The notes under the pieces are model-generated. The model saw nothing but the letters and a program-made list of their open reading frames with translations, made no database searches and was not told the origin of the DNA. From Lentibacillus siamensis (GTDB lineage: Bacteria; Bacillota; Bacilli; Bacillales; Amphibacillaceae), in contig NZ_BAAADS010000001.1 of the NCBI RefSeq assembly GCF_039522605.1, positions 1-64,000 of the forward strand: a stretch of DNA of 64,000 nt, written 5' to 3'. Positions 17,005-26,067 of this stretch are shown one piece after another. Position numbers and translations under genes: made by a program. Numbering within the stretch: position 1 is the stretch's first letter; every line of letters starts with the position of its first letter.

Positions 17005-18522
17005 TTATTCATTGTCTTTTACTTTTGTTTCATCCAGCGTACGGTCAAACTTAGCTAAATGCTTGCTTGCAAATTCTTTTCCGCCAAGACCGAATGCAAG
17101 ACCAAACGCTAGGGCAAGTCCTCCAAGGATCAGGATGAACGCTGACGTAACAATGGATGTTGCAATACCAAGTTGTGAAAGTGCCATAAACCCTGCCAAT
17201 ACGATAATCGCGTATTTTGCAAAAGTGGCCAGAATCCTAATTGCCGGTCCGGTCAGCACATTTACAAGCACTTTTTCAACAATGCCTGCCACAATTAATG
17301 CAATACCCAAAATAAGGACCGCAGCCAGAACATTTGGCAGATAGGCTGTAATCGCTGAAGCAATATCAACCAGGAATACAAGTCCAATCAGATTTAATGC
17401 CTGCACCGCCAGAAAAAATACAATGAGTATCTGAACAATGTACCCGACAAGTGCTGAAGGTTTCATATTCGATTCAGAGGCATTCATATTACCTAATTGA
17501 ATTTTAGCTGCCAGTCCGTCAAAACCAAGGCGCTGTAGTAAATCCGCAACAAATTCGCCAACAAATTTACCAAGCCACACACCCACTAGAATAAGTGCAG
17601 CAGCAATTAGAATATTCGGGATCATATTCATGATCTCATTCAGCATGGATATTGCCGGATCCGTAATTCCAGTCAGTTCAAGCTTTTCCAACGCTGCAAT
17701 GGTTATTGGAATCATGATCAGAATGAATACAAGATTCCCGACAAATGCGGCAAGACTTGTTCCTTCAAATACCTTTTGCAGCCGCAGTTTAATGACCAAG
17801 CCCTCGGAACCCAATGCCTTCAAGAGATTAACAATGATTCCTTTAATAATTTTTGCTAGGAACCAGCCGACAACAAAGATTAATGCAGCAGCTATCAATC
17901 TCGGAATGAAAGCAAGTACTGTTGCCAGCAATCCGCTGAACGGCTCTGATACACCCTCGATACTCAGCGCATCAAGCACACCTGGGATGAATAGTAACAG
18001 AATCAGATAAAATGCTACTTTACCTGCTGTTTCAATCGTTCTATCGGCATTATCTTCGTCTGCTGAAATCTTTAACTTGGAAAATAATTTCTGCAGATTT
18101 GCCTTCTTACCCCCGGTAACGACGAGCCACTGAATAACGCTGGCCAGTACAAAAGCAAGCAGAAGAATTAATGCTGCTTTTAAAACTGTCGGGATAAATG
18201 CAAAGAATGTTGAAATCAAGTCAGATAAAGGATTTGCGATCATATTAAGGTTTAACAAATTAAAGAAAATGATAAACACGATGATCAGCAATATGTAATA
18301 AACCACTTTGCTAACAATCTGGTTCGAGTTCAGCGGTTTATCACTTGTCCGAAATTTGTTGAACAACTTTTCATCCAAATCTGTTTTTCCAAGTCCCTTT
18401 TCAACGGCATTGGCAATAAGCTTCGCAATCAGCCAGCCAACAAGTAGTATGACAATTGCAATGACGAAATTTTGCAATCCCTGCATAAAATTTGCGGATA
18501 AATACTGATCGAAAAAGTTCAT
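17005..18522 (-). CDS. TM-helix-repeat membrane protein (mechanosensitive-channel-like)
   Basis: A 505-residue membrane protein made of about five repeats of one pattern: a long hydrophobic helix ending in a VGWLIAKLI- or VGVWLGKFV-like segment, then a linker with LG-x-DGL or LGSEGL. This resembles the conserved TM-helix repeat (Pfam PF05552) found in proteins annotated as mechanosensitive channels; no separate MscS beta domain is obvious. The C-terminus is glycine-rich (GLALAFGLAFGLGGKEF) and then charged. Start at ATG 18522, with GGGGAG five bases upstream; the TTG before it is too close. Channel activity is an inference. Confidence 0.75.
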   Translation of the reverse strand: MNFFDQYLSANFMQGLQNFVIAIVILLVGWLIAKLIANAVEKGLGKTDLDEKLFNKFRTSDKPLNSNQIVSKVVYYILLIIVFIIFFNLLNLNMIANPLSDLISTFFAFIPTVLKAALILLLAFVLASVIQWLVVTGGKKANLQKLFSKLKISADEDNADRTIETAGKVAFYLILLLFIPGVLDALSIEGVSEPFSGLLATVLAFIPRLIAAALIFVVGWFLAKIIKGIIVNLLKALGSEGLVIKLRLQKVFEGTSLAAFVGNLVFILIMIPITIAALEKLELTGITDPAISMLNEIMNMIPNILIAAALILVGVWLGKFVGEFVADLLQRLGFDGLAAKIQLGNMNASESNMKPSALVGYIVQILIVFFLAVQALNLIGLVFLVDIASAITAYLPNVLAAVLILGIALIVAGIVEKVLVNVLTGPAIRILATFAKYAIIVLAGFMALSQLGIATSIVTSAFILILGGLALAFGLAFGLGGKEFASKHLAKFDRTLDETKVKDNE

Positions 18523-18600
18523 CAAAACTCCCCTTTCCTGAAATATAGTTATATATACCTTCAGGAGAGATTTTTAAACATTTTTCGATAAAAAATTGCA

Positions 18601-20034
18601 TTATTCTGCCAAAAGGTCCAATAATTTAGCCCGGACAATTTTGTTGGAGGCATTTCGCGGAAGCTTGTCGATGAAATGAATTTCTTTCGGCAGTTTGTAC
18701 TTGGCCAGGTGATTCTTCATAAATTCCATAATTTCTTCAGCAGTCGTTTCTCCGTTTTTCACGACAAATGCTACGGGAACCTGGCCCCATTCGTCACTTT
18801 TCACACCGACAACAGCGGCTTCCCGAATGACATTAAGTCTGGAAAGTACCGTCTCAATTTCACTCGGATAAATATTTTCGCCACCGGATATAATTAAATC
18901 TTTTCTACGGTCAACAACATAAAGAAAACCATCATCATCTGTATATCCAAGATCGCCTGTTGCCAGCCAGCCGTCGACAAAAGTTCGTTCCGTCGCAGAC
19001 TTGTTGTTGAAATATCCTTTTGTAACCATTGGCCCCTTTACTAAAATTTCACCGATTCCGTTCTCAGACGGGTCAATTTTTAGTTGCGCCGGGAATAATG
19101 GTTTTCCTGATGAGCCTGGTTTATCCAAAGCATGATCCGGACTCAGTGTCACGATTTGGGATGAAGTTTCGGTCATTCCAAAAGATTGAAATACCGGAAT
19201 CTTATGAGTCCTGGCTTTTTCCAAAAGGGACCTTGATGCAGGACCTCCACCAAGCAATACACTTCTGAATTTATCCGGGTAGGTTTGACTGCCAAGAGCG
19301 TCCGTCAATTTTTTCAGCATGACCGGTACTGCCGATGCAATCGTAATATCTTTTGTCAAAATTGCTTCGTTCACTTTGTTTGCATCAAATTTTTCCAGCA
19401 AATATGCCGGAATTCCATAAATTACACTGCGTAAAAAGATGGACAGCCCGCCGACATGAAAAATCGGCAAGACAGCCAACCACTTATCGTCTTTGTCCAG
19501 GCCGAAATTCAGCATGGAGGAAACTGCACTCCACCAGTGATTGCCGTATGTGTGCATGACCCCTTTCGGAAAGCCGGTTGTGCCTGATGTATAAATAATG
19601 GTAAATACATCATCCAGATTTAATTCCGTTTGCAGGAATACGTCTTTTTCCTCCAACTTTTTTATTTCTGAAAATGTGTATACGGAAGCATCCAGCTGCG
19701 GACCGTGTTCCTGTACCAGTACAAATGCAACATCGGCATCATGAATCTGGTAGTTCAATTCATTGTCGGTCAAACGCGTATTGAGCATAACGGCAACTGC
19801 CCCTAGGTAACTTAAAGCATGAACAGCAATTACCATATCACTATGGTTGGCTGATAAAACACCCACACGCGAACCAGTTGTAATCCCAAGCTGAGCCAAC
19901 TTTTTGGCAAAATGCTGGCTTGATTCTTTAAGTTCTCGAAACGAAATGGCTAAGCCGTCCTCATGTTCAATTGCCATTTTACCCGGTGCAAGATCTGCCT
20001 GTTTGGTCAGCCAGTGTGGAATTGATTCAGACAT
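18601..20034 (-). CDS. menE: o-Succinylbenzoate-CoA ligase
   Basis: Activates o-succinylbenzoate with ATP and CoA in menaquinone synthesis. The 477-residue protein has the AMP-binding motif YTSGTTGFPKGVMHTY near residue 150, the later TGDLGY motif and a C-terminal Lys in the NKIVRAKLL segment. AAAGGAGG lies eight bases before the ATG. It follows menH with a 138-base gap that contains a hairpin, and menC, which often follows menE, is not present; the next gene is unrelated. Confidence 0.93.
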   Translation of the reverse strand: MSESIPHWLTKQADLAPGKMAIEHEDGLAISFRELKESSQHFAKKLAQLGITTGSRVGVLSANHSDMVIAVHALSYLGAVAVMLNTRLTDNELNYQIHDADVAFVLVQEHGPQLDASVYTFSEIKKLEEKDVFLQTELNLDDVFTIIYTSGTTGFPKGVMHTYGNHWWSAVSSMLNFGLDKDDKWLAVLPIFHVGGLSIFLRSVIYGIPAYLLEKFDANKVNEAILTKDITIASAVPVMLKKLTDALGSQTYPDKFRSVLLGGGPASRSLLEKARTHKIPVFQSFGMTETSSQIVTLSPDHALDKPGSSGKPLFPAQLKIDPSENGIGEILVKGPMVTKGYFNNKSATERTFVDGWLATGDLGYTDDDGFLYVVDRRKDLIISGGENIYPSEIETVLSRLNVIREAAVVGVKSDEWGQVPVAFVVKNGETTAEEIMEFMKNHLAKYKLPKEIHFIDKLPRNASNKIVRAKLLDLLAE

Positions 20035-20089
20035 TGGTTTATACCTCCTTTATAAAAATGGGATCAGCTATATTTTTTCATCGGAAAAG

Positions 20090-20114
20090 CCTTTGCCTAA
20101 ATTCAGCAAAGGCC
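20090..20114 (-). terminator. Hairpin between menH and menE
   Basis: Stem GCCTTTGC/GCAAAGGC, followed on the minus strand by a short T run. It may terminate or attenuate the menFDH transcript before menE. Confidence 0.6.
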
Positions 20115-20172
20115 TCTCATCAACGTATTCAATCGGGAATTCACGGAAACTTTACCACTTTCACATGTACCA

Positions 20173-20973
20173 TTATTTGGTCCTTAAAAATTCAGTTACT
20201 ATTTTACCAAAAATCTGCGGTTGCTCCACATGAATTGCATGTCCAGCATTCTCAATTAGCCTCAGACTCGCTTGTTGCATGCGCTTTGCCATTTTTTTAT
20301 TGATTCCGATAAATTTCTCATCATACGCTCCCGCCAGCAGTAAAACCGGCAGCTTCAACTCATGCAGTCTGCCCCACCAAGATGGCTGCTGCCCTGTTCC
20401 CATACTGCGGAGTGACATGGCGAGCCCTTCTGCTGATTGGTTTAACCGTTCATTCCGAATTTTTTGTCTCGTATCATTCAGCAATTTCTTTTGCGTATCG
20501 AACAGCGGAATGTTTTCCCAAAAATGAACAAATACTTCAATCCCATCCCGTTCGAGTCGTTTTGCGAGTTGCGTATCCCGGTTCCGGCGATCCATTCGCT
20601 CCTGTTCATACGAAAGACCGGGAGATGTACTTTCAAGCGTAAGTGAACACAGCTTTTCCGGGTAAAGCATCGCTAGCGATAATGCAGTTCTGCCGCCCAT
20701 TGAATAACCAATCACATGAACTTTTCGAAGCGCGAGATGGTTGAACAGACTCACCAGGTCCGAGCAGCATTCTTCCATCGTCACCGGCCGGCTGTGCCTT
20801 GTTTTTCCGTGGCCCGGTAAATCAATTGTAATCACCTGAAATTCATGCTGCCACTGACGCACAAAACCGGACCAGGTTTCAGAACTTCCAGTGAACCCAT
20901 GCAACAATACCACCGGTTCCCCTTCACCTGTTGTCTCGTACCAATAGGATGTATTACTTGTCGAAAAATACAC
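20173..20973 (-). CDS. menH: SHCHC synthase (MenH)
   Basis: A 266-residue alpha/beta hydrolase that eliminates pyruvate from the MenD product to give SHCHC. The nucleophile elbow GYSMGG is near residue 90, the oxyanion region HGFTGS near residue 25, and the catalytic His lies in NAGHAIHVEQP near the C-terminus. The start is a GTG with AAAGGA eight bases upstream. It lies between menD and menE on the same strand, but a 228-base spacer with a large palindrome separates it from menD. Confidence 0.92.
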   Translation of the reverse strand: MYFSTSNTSYWYETTGEGEPVVLLHGFTGSSETWSGFVRQWQHEFQVITIDLPGHGKTRHSRPVTMEECCSDLVSLFNHLALRKVHVIGYSMGGRTALSLAMLYPEKLCSLTLESTSPGLSYEQERMDRRNRDTQLAKRLERDGIEVFVHFWENIPLFDTQKKLLNDTRQKIRNERLNQSAEGLAMSLRSMGTGQQPSWWGRLHELKLPVLLLAGAYDEKFIGINKKMAKRMQQASLRLIENAGHAIHVEQPQIFGKIVTEFLRTK

Positions 20974-21062
20974 CGAATCATTCCTTTATTTTCAACTGTT
21001 GTTTTTAACACAGAATCCATAAACCTGCGAAGTACGTTGACAAAAGTTGAGTGGTATAACAC

Positions 21063-21127
21063 CGCTGCGGAAATACACCTCGCTTTCACTTTCGAGCATA
21101 AGTGAAAGCGAGTATATTCCAACGGCG
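21063..21127. repeat. Large imperfect palindrome in the menD-menH spacer
   Basis: A perfect 13-bp inverted repeat (CTCGCTTTCACTT at 21079-21091 and its complement at 21100-21112, 8-base loop) extends outward with mismatches to arms of about 29 and 28 bases. No T run follows, so it is not a simple terminator. It occupies the middle of a 228-base spacer between genes that are usually nearly contiguous, and looks like an inserted mobile-type repeat or an RNA processing site. Confidence 0.7.
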
Positions 21128-21201
21128 TGGGCCGAAGTGCAACATGCTAATCGGAACTATGTCGCAGTTTCGTTCGATCACGAGATTATGAAGTGCAAAA
21201 T

Positions 21202-22935
21202 TTACGAAGAGAGTTTTTTTAACAACTCTTTCGTAATAACTTCCCACTTTCCGCGATGCCAGTTCATGTTTTCCGTACGGTCTGTTTTTACTTCAATCAC
21301 TGATAAACCATGATACCTGTAACTTGCTTCAAGCGCATCCTGTAATTCTCGGGTAGTCGATACGTGTGCATAAGTCCCGTCATACATCCCGACGATACGG
21401 CTGAAATCAACATTCATCGGTGTTCCGAATAGCGCTTCAAAATGCTGCTCATGATTCTTTTGCGGTAAAAATGAAAAAATCCCGCCACCATCGTTGTTAA
21501 TCAGTAAAATGGTAATATTGATGTTGTATTGTTTGGCAGCGAGCAACCCGTTTGAATCATGGAAAAAAGACAAATCCCCAAGCAGCAAGGCAGTCGGTTC
21601 ACCAGATGCCGCTGCACCAAGACCACTCGAAACCAAACCATCGATACCATTAGCACCTCGGTTGGCCAAAATAGTTACCGATTTTGAGGTCGTCGCAAAA
21701 AAGGTATCCACATCTCGTATCGCCATGCTGTTGCCGACATACAGGTTTCCGCCTTCAGGGATGGTTTCCGCCAGAACCCTTACAGCACTACCTTCCGTCA
21801 GATCCTCTTCCTGGTTCAGCAGATGATGTTTGGCAATGTGATTCATCGACTGCCAAGAAGCAAGCCAACTTTCATCAGAAGTGTTCTTTTTAGCAGCAAG
21901 TTCTCTGCACAATTCAACCGCATCCGCATAAATAAACTGAGAGCGGTTGCCAGCTGGTTCCCGGTAACCCGCCTCCTGTTCGACAATGAACTGCGGAACG
22001 TCGCCATGTTCTTTCACATAAAAAAGATATGGTTTGGAAACAGGAATGGCACCGAAGCGGATAATATAATCAGGTTTCAGCTTTTGCCGGATTGTTTCAT
22101 CCCTCAGAATTGCATCGTAGCCTTCCATAATGACGTCTTTATTATGCTTTCCGGCCCGGAGTTGTGAAAGCGGGTCAGCGAGAATCGGCAGCCCCCATGC
22201 AGATGCAAACTGTACAAGTGCCACGGCTAAATTATGGTCTGTGTGTGGACCGCACACGATGAGACCTTTCCCATACGGCTTTAACTGATCAAAAAGCTGT
22301 TCAGTCTGATTATCACGCAGCTTTCTTGAGCCGGTAAAAGTTGGATAGTAGGCATGACCAGTATGCTCACCCCACAAATTTTCCAGGGTGAAATCAGGTA
22401 CAAGCGGTTCGCGGAACGGAAAATTCAAATGTACCGGACCGGCATTCCCCTCACTTGCGGTGTTGACAGCACGTGAGGCCTTACTTCGGACATAATGGAG
22501 CATGGTATCGTCCGCTTCAGGTAATGCCATCTCATGGAACCATTTCACATAATCACCATATAATTTCAATTGCCCGATTGCTTGGGGTGCACCCACATCT
22601 CTCAACTCATGTGGACGATCTGTTGTAAGAACAGCCAAAGGAACCCTGCTGTAATAAGCCTCGACAATAGCCGGAAAATAGTTGGCAGCTGCCGTCCCGG
22701 ACGTACAGACAATTGCGACCGGCTGTTGTTTCTTTTTAGCCATCCCCAACGCAAAAAATGCAGCCGACCGTTCATCAAGAATCACCCACTGCGACATTTC
22801 CGGATGTTCGGAAAAAGTCATGGCAAGCGGTGTCGAGCGGGAACCCGGTGAAATAACCACATCCCTTAGTCCGCTAATGACAAGTTCATCCACAAAATTT
22901 GCCGTATAACGAGTCAGTTTTTCTGTGTGATTCAT
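21202..22935 (-). CDS. menD: SEPHCHC synthase (MenD)
   Basis: A 577-residue thiamine-diphosphate enzyme that condenses isochorismate with 2-oxoglutarate in menaquinone synthesis. The N-terminal segment SPGSRSTPLAMTF and the ThDP-binding region from GDLSFFHD to LLINNDGGGIFSF are typical. AGGAGGG lies before the ATG. The menF stop is two bases upstream of this start, so the two genes are probably coupled. Confidence 0.95.
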   Translation of the reverse strand: MNHTEKLTRYTANFVDELVISGLRDVVISPGSRSTPLAMTFSEHPEMSQWVILDERSAAFFALGMAKKKQQPVAIVCTSGTAAANYFPAIVEAYYSRVPLAVLTTDRPHELRDVGAPQAIGQLKLYGDYVKWFHEMALPEADDTMLHYVRSKASRAVNTASEGNAGPVHLNFPFREPLVPDFTLENLWGEHTGHAYYPTFTGSRKLRDNQTEQLFDQLKPYGKGLIVCGPHTDHNLAVALVQFASAWGLPILADPLSQLRAGKHNKDVIMEGYDAILRDETIRQKLKPDYIIRFGAIPVSKPYLFYVKEHGDVPQFIVEQEAGYREPAGNRSQFIYADAVELCRELAAKKNTSDESWLASWQSMNHIAKHHLLNQEEDLTEGSAVRVLAETIPEGGNLYVGNSMAIRDVDTFFATTSKSVTILANRGANGIDGLVSSGLGAAASGEPTALLLGDLSFFHDSNGLLAAKQYNINITILLINNDGGGIFSFLPQKNHEQHFEALFGTPMNVDFSRIVGMYDGTYAHVSTTRELQDALEASYRYHGLSVIEVKTDRTENMNWHRGKWEVITKELLKKLSS

Positions 22936-22937
22936 GG

Positions 22938-24320
22938 TTACCCTCCTAACACGGACAACATTGGTGTAAATTTGATAGCTGTTTCCTCATATTCCGCCAG
23001 AGGATCTGAATCCCGAACAACACCACAGCCGGCAAAAAGTGACGCTTCATCTCCCTGGATAAGTCCAGACCGGATCGCAACAGCGAATTCCCCGTTACCG
23101 TTGCTGTCGAGCCATCCGATCGGGGCCCCATACCAGCCACGGTCCAATTGCTCATGTTCACGAATAAATTCAAGTGATTCATCACGCGGAACCCCTCCAA
23201 GGGCTGGTGTCGGATGGAGCTCACCTATAATATCGAAAATACTGTAACCATCCTTCAATGTTGCGGTTACTGGTGTATATAAATGCTGCAGATTTTTCAG
23301 CGGATAAATCACCGGTTTATCCGGTATTTCAATATCCGTGCAATATTGATCCATTGCCTGCTTAATCATGCTGACAACAAATTCATGCTCACTGCGGTTT
23401 TTTTCATCGTAAAGAAGGTTCTCTCCAATACGCTTGTCCTCTGAAACCGTCTTCCCTCTCGGTGCTGTCCCTGCCAAACATGTTGAAAGTACATTTGTCC
23501 CTTCAATCTTAGCGAGCCGTTCAGGGGTTGCTCCAACAAAACAGTCCCCACCCTGCTCAAAAGCAAACACAAAACTGTTTGATTGCGTTTTTATCAGGTT
23601 ATTCAAAACAGCAGCAATGTCAACTGTGCTGTCCAGCTTAACACGCAGTTCTCTGGCCAGAACGATTTTATCCGCTTCATTCTGTTCAATCGCTTCAGTT
23701 GCATCCTTAACCGTATCCATCCAATCACGCGGAGCAACTTCTTCCTGCCATTGAATCGATGGACCTGCAGACAATACAGGACGCGGTTTTATCAATACTT
23801 CTTCATTCCGTCTGATTATACCCGCTAATTTATTGGCATTTGTTTCTGCATCTGCCTGTACATTTACAGTTAAAAAATATCCGGATTCATTAACCGTTAG
23901 CATGTATTCAGGAATGGCAAACAAGCTGTGATCAAATTTTTCCCACAGCGATGATTTGCGGATTCCCGGATCAAATGACATGCCACCGAGCGCAAGCATA
24001 CCAGTTCCGGGTGTCTGAAAAGGATTATGGATTATCGCTTCATCCAGCAAGTTCCTCCATAATTTTTCCGTTTTTTGGAATCGGTTGGAATCAGCACGGA
24101 TGGTATGTGCCTTGCCAATTCCGACAATATAAAACTGATCAGCAGTACTGGACCAGAATGTGCGATCTTTCGCGAGCTGTTTCGCATTCACAAAAAAATG
24201 CAGCGGCTCGATCGCGTCTATTTTACGCGTAATGCTGATTAATTTTGCAGCATTATCGTCTATTTCATGAATTGCCCCCTCAAGTACAGACTCAAGCAGT
24301 TCTTCCTTTATTTCAATCAT
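22938..24320 (-). CDS. menF: Isochorismate synthase (MenF)
   Basis: Converts chorismate to isochorismate, the first step of menaquinone synthesis. From ATG 24320 the protein has 460 residues; ACGGAGG lies eight bases upstream, so the longer frame to 24404 is rejected. The chorismate-binding domain shows FLAxTPERL-like FVGATPERLAK, CLAGTAPRG, the segment ELHPTPALGGVP and the end GCGVVRDSDPLAEYEET. It leads the leftward cluster menF-menD-menH-menE and shares a divergent promoter region with menA. Confidence 0.94.
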   Translation of the reverse strand: MIEIKEELLESVLEGAIHEIDDNAAKLISITRKIDAIEPLHFFVNAKQLAKDRTFWSSTADQFYIVGIGKAHTIRADSNRFQKTEKLWRNLLDEAIIHNPFQTPGTGMLALGGMSFDPGIRKSSLWEKFDHSLFAIPEYMLTVNESGYFLTVNVQADAETNANKLAGIIRRNEEVLIKPRPVLSAGPSIQWQEEVAPRDWMDTVKDATEAIEQNEADKIVLARELRVKLDSTVDIAAVLNNLIKTQSNSFVFAFEQGGDCFVGATPERLAKIEGTNVLSTCLAGTAPRGKTVSEDKRIGENLLYDEKNRSEHEFVVSMIKQAMDQYCTDIEIPDKPVIYPLKNLQHLYTPVTATLKDGYSIFDIIGELHPTPALGGVPRDESLEFIREHEQLDRGWYGAPIGWLDSNGNGEFAVAIRSGLIQGDEASLFAGCGVVRDSDPLAEYEETAIKFTPMLSVLGG

Positions 24321-24421
24321 TTCATGAACCTCCGTCTTAAACAAAGCAGAAGCGCCCATTAACAACACATAAATAGGAGCACTTTGCAATGTGATAAGTA
24401 ACACACATAAGTACCATATCT

Positions 24422-24450
24422 ATTTTATTCGCTTTTGAAGTGATTCTCAA
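24422..24450 (-). promoter_or_regulatory. menF promoter
   Basis: TTGAGA (24445-24450), 17 bases, TAAAAT (24422-24427) on the minus strand. Confidence 0.7.
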
Positions 24451-24490
24451 GAAATCTTTCCTTTTATGTCGTTTTTGTGGCTTTTAACAA

Positions 24491-24519
24491 TTGACACCCC
24501 CTATGGAATTGCCTAAAAT
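24491..24519 (+). promoter_or_regulatory. menA promoter
   Basis: TTGACA (24491-24496), 17 bases, TAAAAT (24514-24519), about 33 bases before the menA start. It is arranged back to back with the menF promoter. Confidence 0.77.
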
Positions 24520-24551
24520 TAATATGATATACATTTAGGGAGAGAACAACT

Positions 24552-25487
24552 GTGAATTCAGCAAATCATACATCAGTAAAACAAGCATTAAATGAAAAAA
24601 GCGGATTTCAAATCTGGTGGCGCCTGCTCCGTCCGCACACTTTGACAGCTTCATTTGTTCCGGTTTTTATTGGAACAATGTTTGCCATCCAGGAACACAC
24701 ACTTCATGTCGGATTATTCATTGCCATGCTGCTGGCATCCATGCTTATTCAGGCCGCAACAAATATGTTCAATGAGTATTACGATTTCGTGCGAGGCTTG
24801 GACAACGACCAGTCTGTTGGTATCGGCGGGACGATTGTAAGGGATGGTGTCAAACCGAAAACAGTCCTGAATCTGGCGCTTACTTTCTTTGGAATTGCTG
24901 TCCTGCTCGGTGTTTATATTTGCATAGCCTCAAGCTGGTGGATTGCCGTGATCGGCTCGGTTTGCATGCTGTTCGGATACTTATATACCGGCGGCCCTTA
25001 TCCAATCGCTTACACGCCATTCGGTGAAATTTCTTCCGGATTTTTGATGGGAACCGTCATCATCTGTATCAGTTATTATATCCAGACACTCGAATTTACT
25101 GCATCCGTTGTATGGATTTCCTTACCGATTGCTATATTTATTGGCGGCATCATGATGTCCAACAACATCCGTGACCTGGATGGAGACAAGGAAAACGGCC
25201 GCAAAACATTGGCAATCCTGCTCGGAAGGAAAAAGGCCATTACATTTTTAGCTGTCATGTTTACTGTATCATTTGTATTAACGGCCATTTATATTTTCAC
25301 GGGATTATTACCGCTGTGGTCGCTTATTTCGTTCTTAAGCATTGTAATTGCAGTGGATGTTATTAAAAAATTCCAGGGCAAAACCAAACCATTGGAAATG
25401 CTGCCTGCTATGGTAGCTACCGGTAAAACCAACACGATTTACGGATTTCTTTTGGGAATCTCATTATTGATCAGCAATTTTGTATGA
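24552..25487 (+). CDS. menA: 1,4-Dihydroxy-2-naphthoate prenyltransferase
   Basis: A 311-residue integral membrane enzyme that attaches the polyprenyl side chain to DHNA, giving demethylmenaquinone. The first Asp-rich motif is in NEYYDFVRGLDND near residue 75 and the second is NNIRDLDGDKENG near residue 205; several hydrophobic helices surround them. The GTG start has GGGAG nine bases upstream. It is divergent from menF, and the thioesterase gene follows within about a dozen bases of its stop. Confidence 0.94.
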   Translation: MNSANHTSVKQALNEKSGFQIWWRLLRPHTLTASFVPVFIGTMFAIQEHTLHVGLFIAMLLASMLIQAATNMFNEYYDFVRGLDNDQSVGIGGTIVRDGVKPKTVLNLALTFFGIAVLLGVYICIASSWWIAVIGSVCMLFGYLYTGGPYPIAYTPFGEISSGFLMGTVIICISYYIQTLEFTASVVWISLPIAIFIGGIMMSNNIRDLDGDKENGRKTLAILLGRKKAITFLAVMFTVSFVLTAIYIFTGLLPLWSLISFLSIVIAVDVIKKFQGKTKPLEMLPAMVATGKTNTIYGFLLGISLLISNFV

Positions 25488-25500
25488 GGGGGACTTACGA

Positions 25501-25884
25501 TTGGATACATCAAACACGCTCATCGAAGCACTTGGCATTGAAACAGTGAAAATGGACAAAGATGAAGTGATCATGACAATGCCGGTTGACCACCGGACTC
25601 ACCAGCCAGTCGGATACCTGCACGGCGGTGCCAGTGTTGCACTTGCTGAAACCGCAGCAAGCATGGGCTCCATGTTGAATGTTGATCCGGAAACAAATCT
25701 CGTTTTCGGCATTGAAATTAACGCGAATCATGTAAAAAGCAAACGTGAAGGAACGGTTACCGCAGCTGCAACCCCTACACATCTCGGAAAAACAACGATG
25801 GTATGGGAAATTAAAATCACCGATGAAGCGGATAACCTAATTTGCATCTCCCGCTGTACGATTGGAGTTGTTCCAAAAAAATAG
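25501..25884 (+). CDS. Hotdog-fold thioesterase, candidate DHNA-CoA thioesterase
   Basis: A 127-residue PaaI-type hotdog protein with the motif HGGASVALAETAAS near residue 42, in which the Glu is the usual catalytic residue, and a strand ending in FGIEINANH. I start at the TTG at 25501 because GGGGGA lies eight bases before it; a TTG at 25480 inside menA would also be in frame. Placed directly after menA, it is a good candidate for the step that frees DHNA from CoA between MenB and MenA. That role is an inference from position and family. Confidence 0.8.
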   Translation: MDTSNTLIEALGIETVKMDKDEVIMTMPVDHRTHQPVGYLHGGASVALAETAASMGSMLNVDPETNLVFGIEINANHVKSKREGTVTAAATPTHLGKTTMVWEIKITDEADNLICISRCTIGVVPKK

Positions 25885-25897
25885 CTGCTTGTTTGAT

Positions 25898-25923
25898 GAA
25901 ACCGCCTGTCTGATTAGGCGGTT
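25898..25923 (+). terminator. Terminator of the menA-thioesterase unit
   Basis: Stem AAACCGCCT/AGGCGGTTT with a T run on the plus strand. Confidence 0.85.
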
Positions 25924-26020
25924 TTTTGAGCTGTCTATTTCTTATCTTCTCTTAGTTTGGGGAAAAAGCTTGATGATGAGTAAATATCCACCATTCAGAG
26001 TCCATGTTGGATATCATAAA

Positions 26021-26053
26021 AAACAGCTTGATGGCAGTCTCATCAAGCTGTTT
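26021..26053. terminator. Bidirectional terminator next to menB
   Basis: Perfect 13-base stem AAACAGCTTGATG/CATCAAGCTGTTT with A and T runs on the two sides, just after the menB stop. Confidence 0.87.
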
Positions 26054-26067
26054 TTTCATGGTATAGT

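Noticed and set aside
24441..24450. A Fur-like half-site (TGATTCTCA) upstream of menF
   Set aside because: Only one half matches; the sequence is explained by the -35 of the menF promoter.
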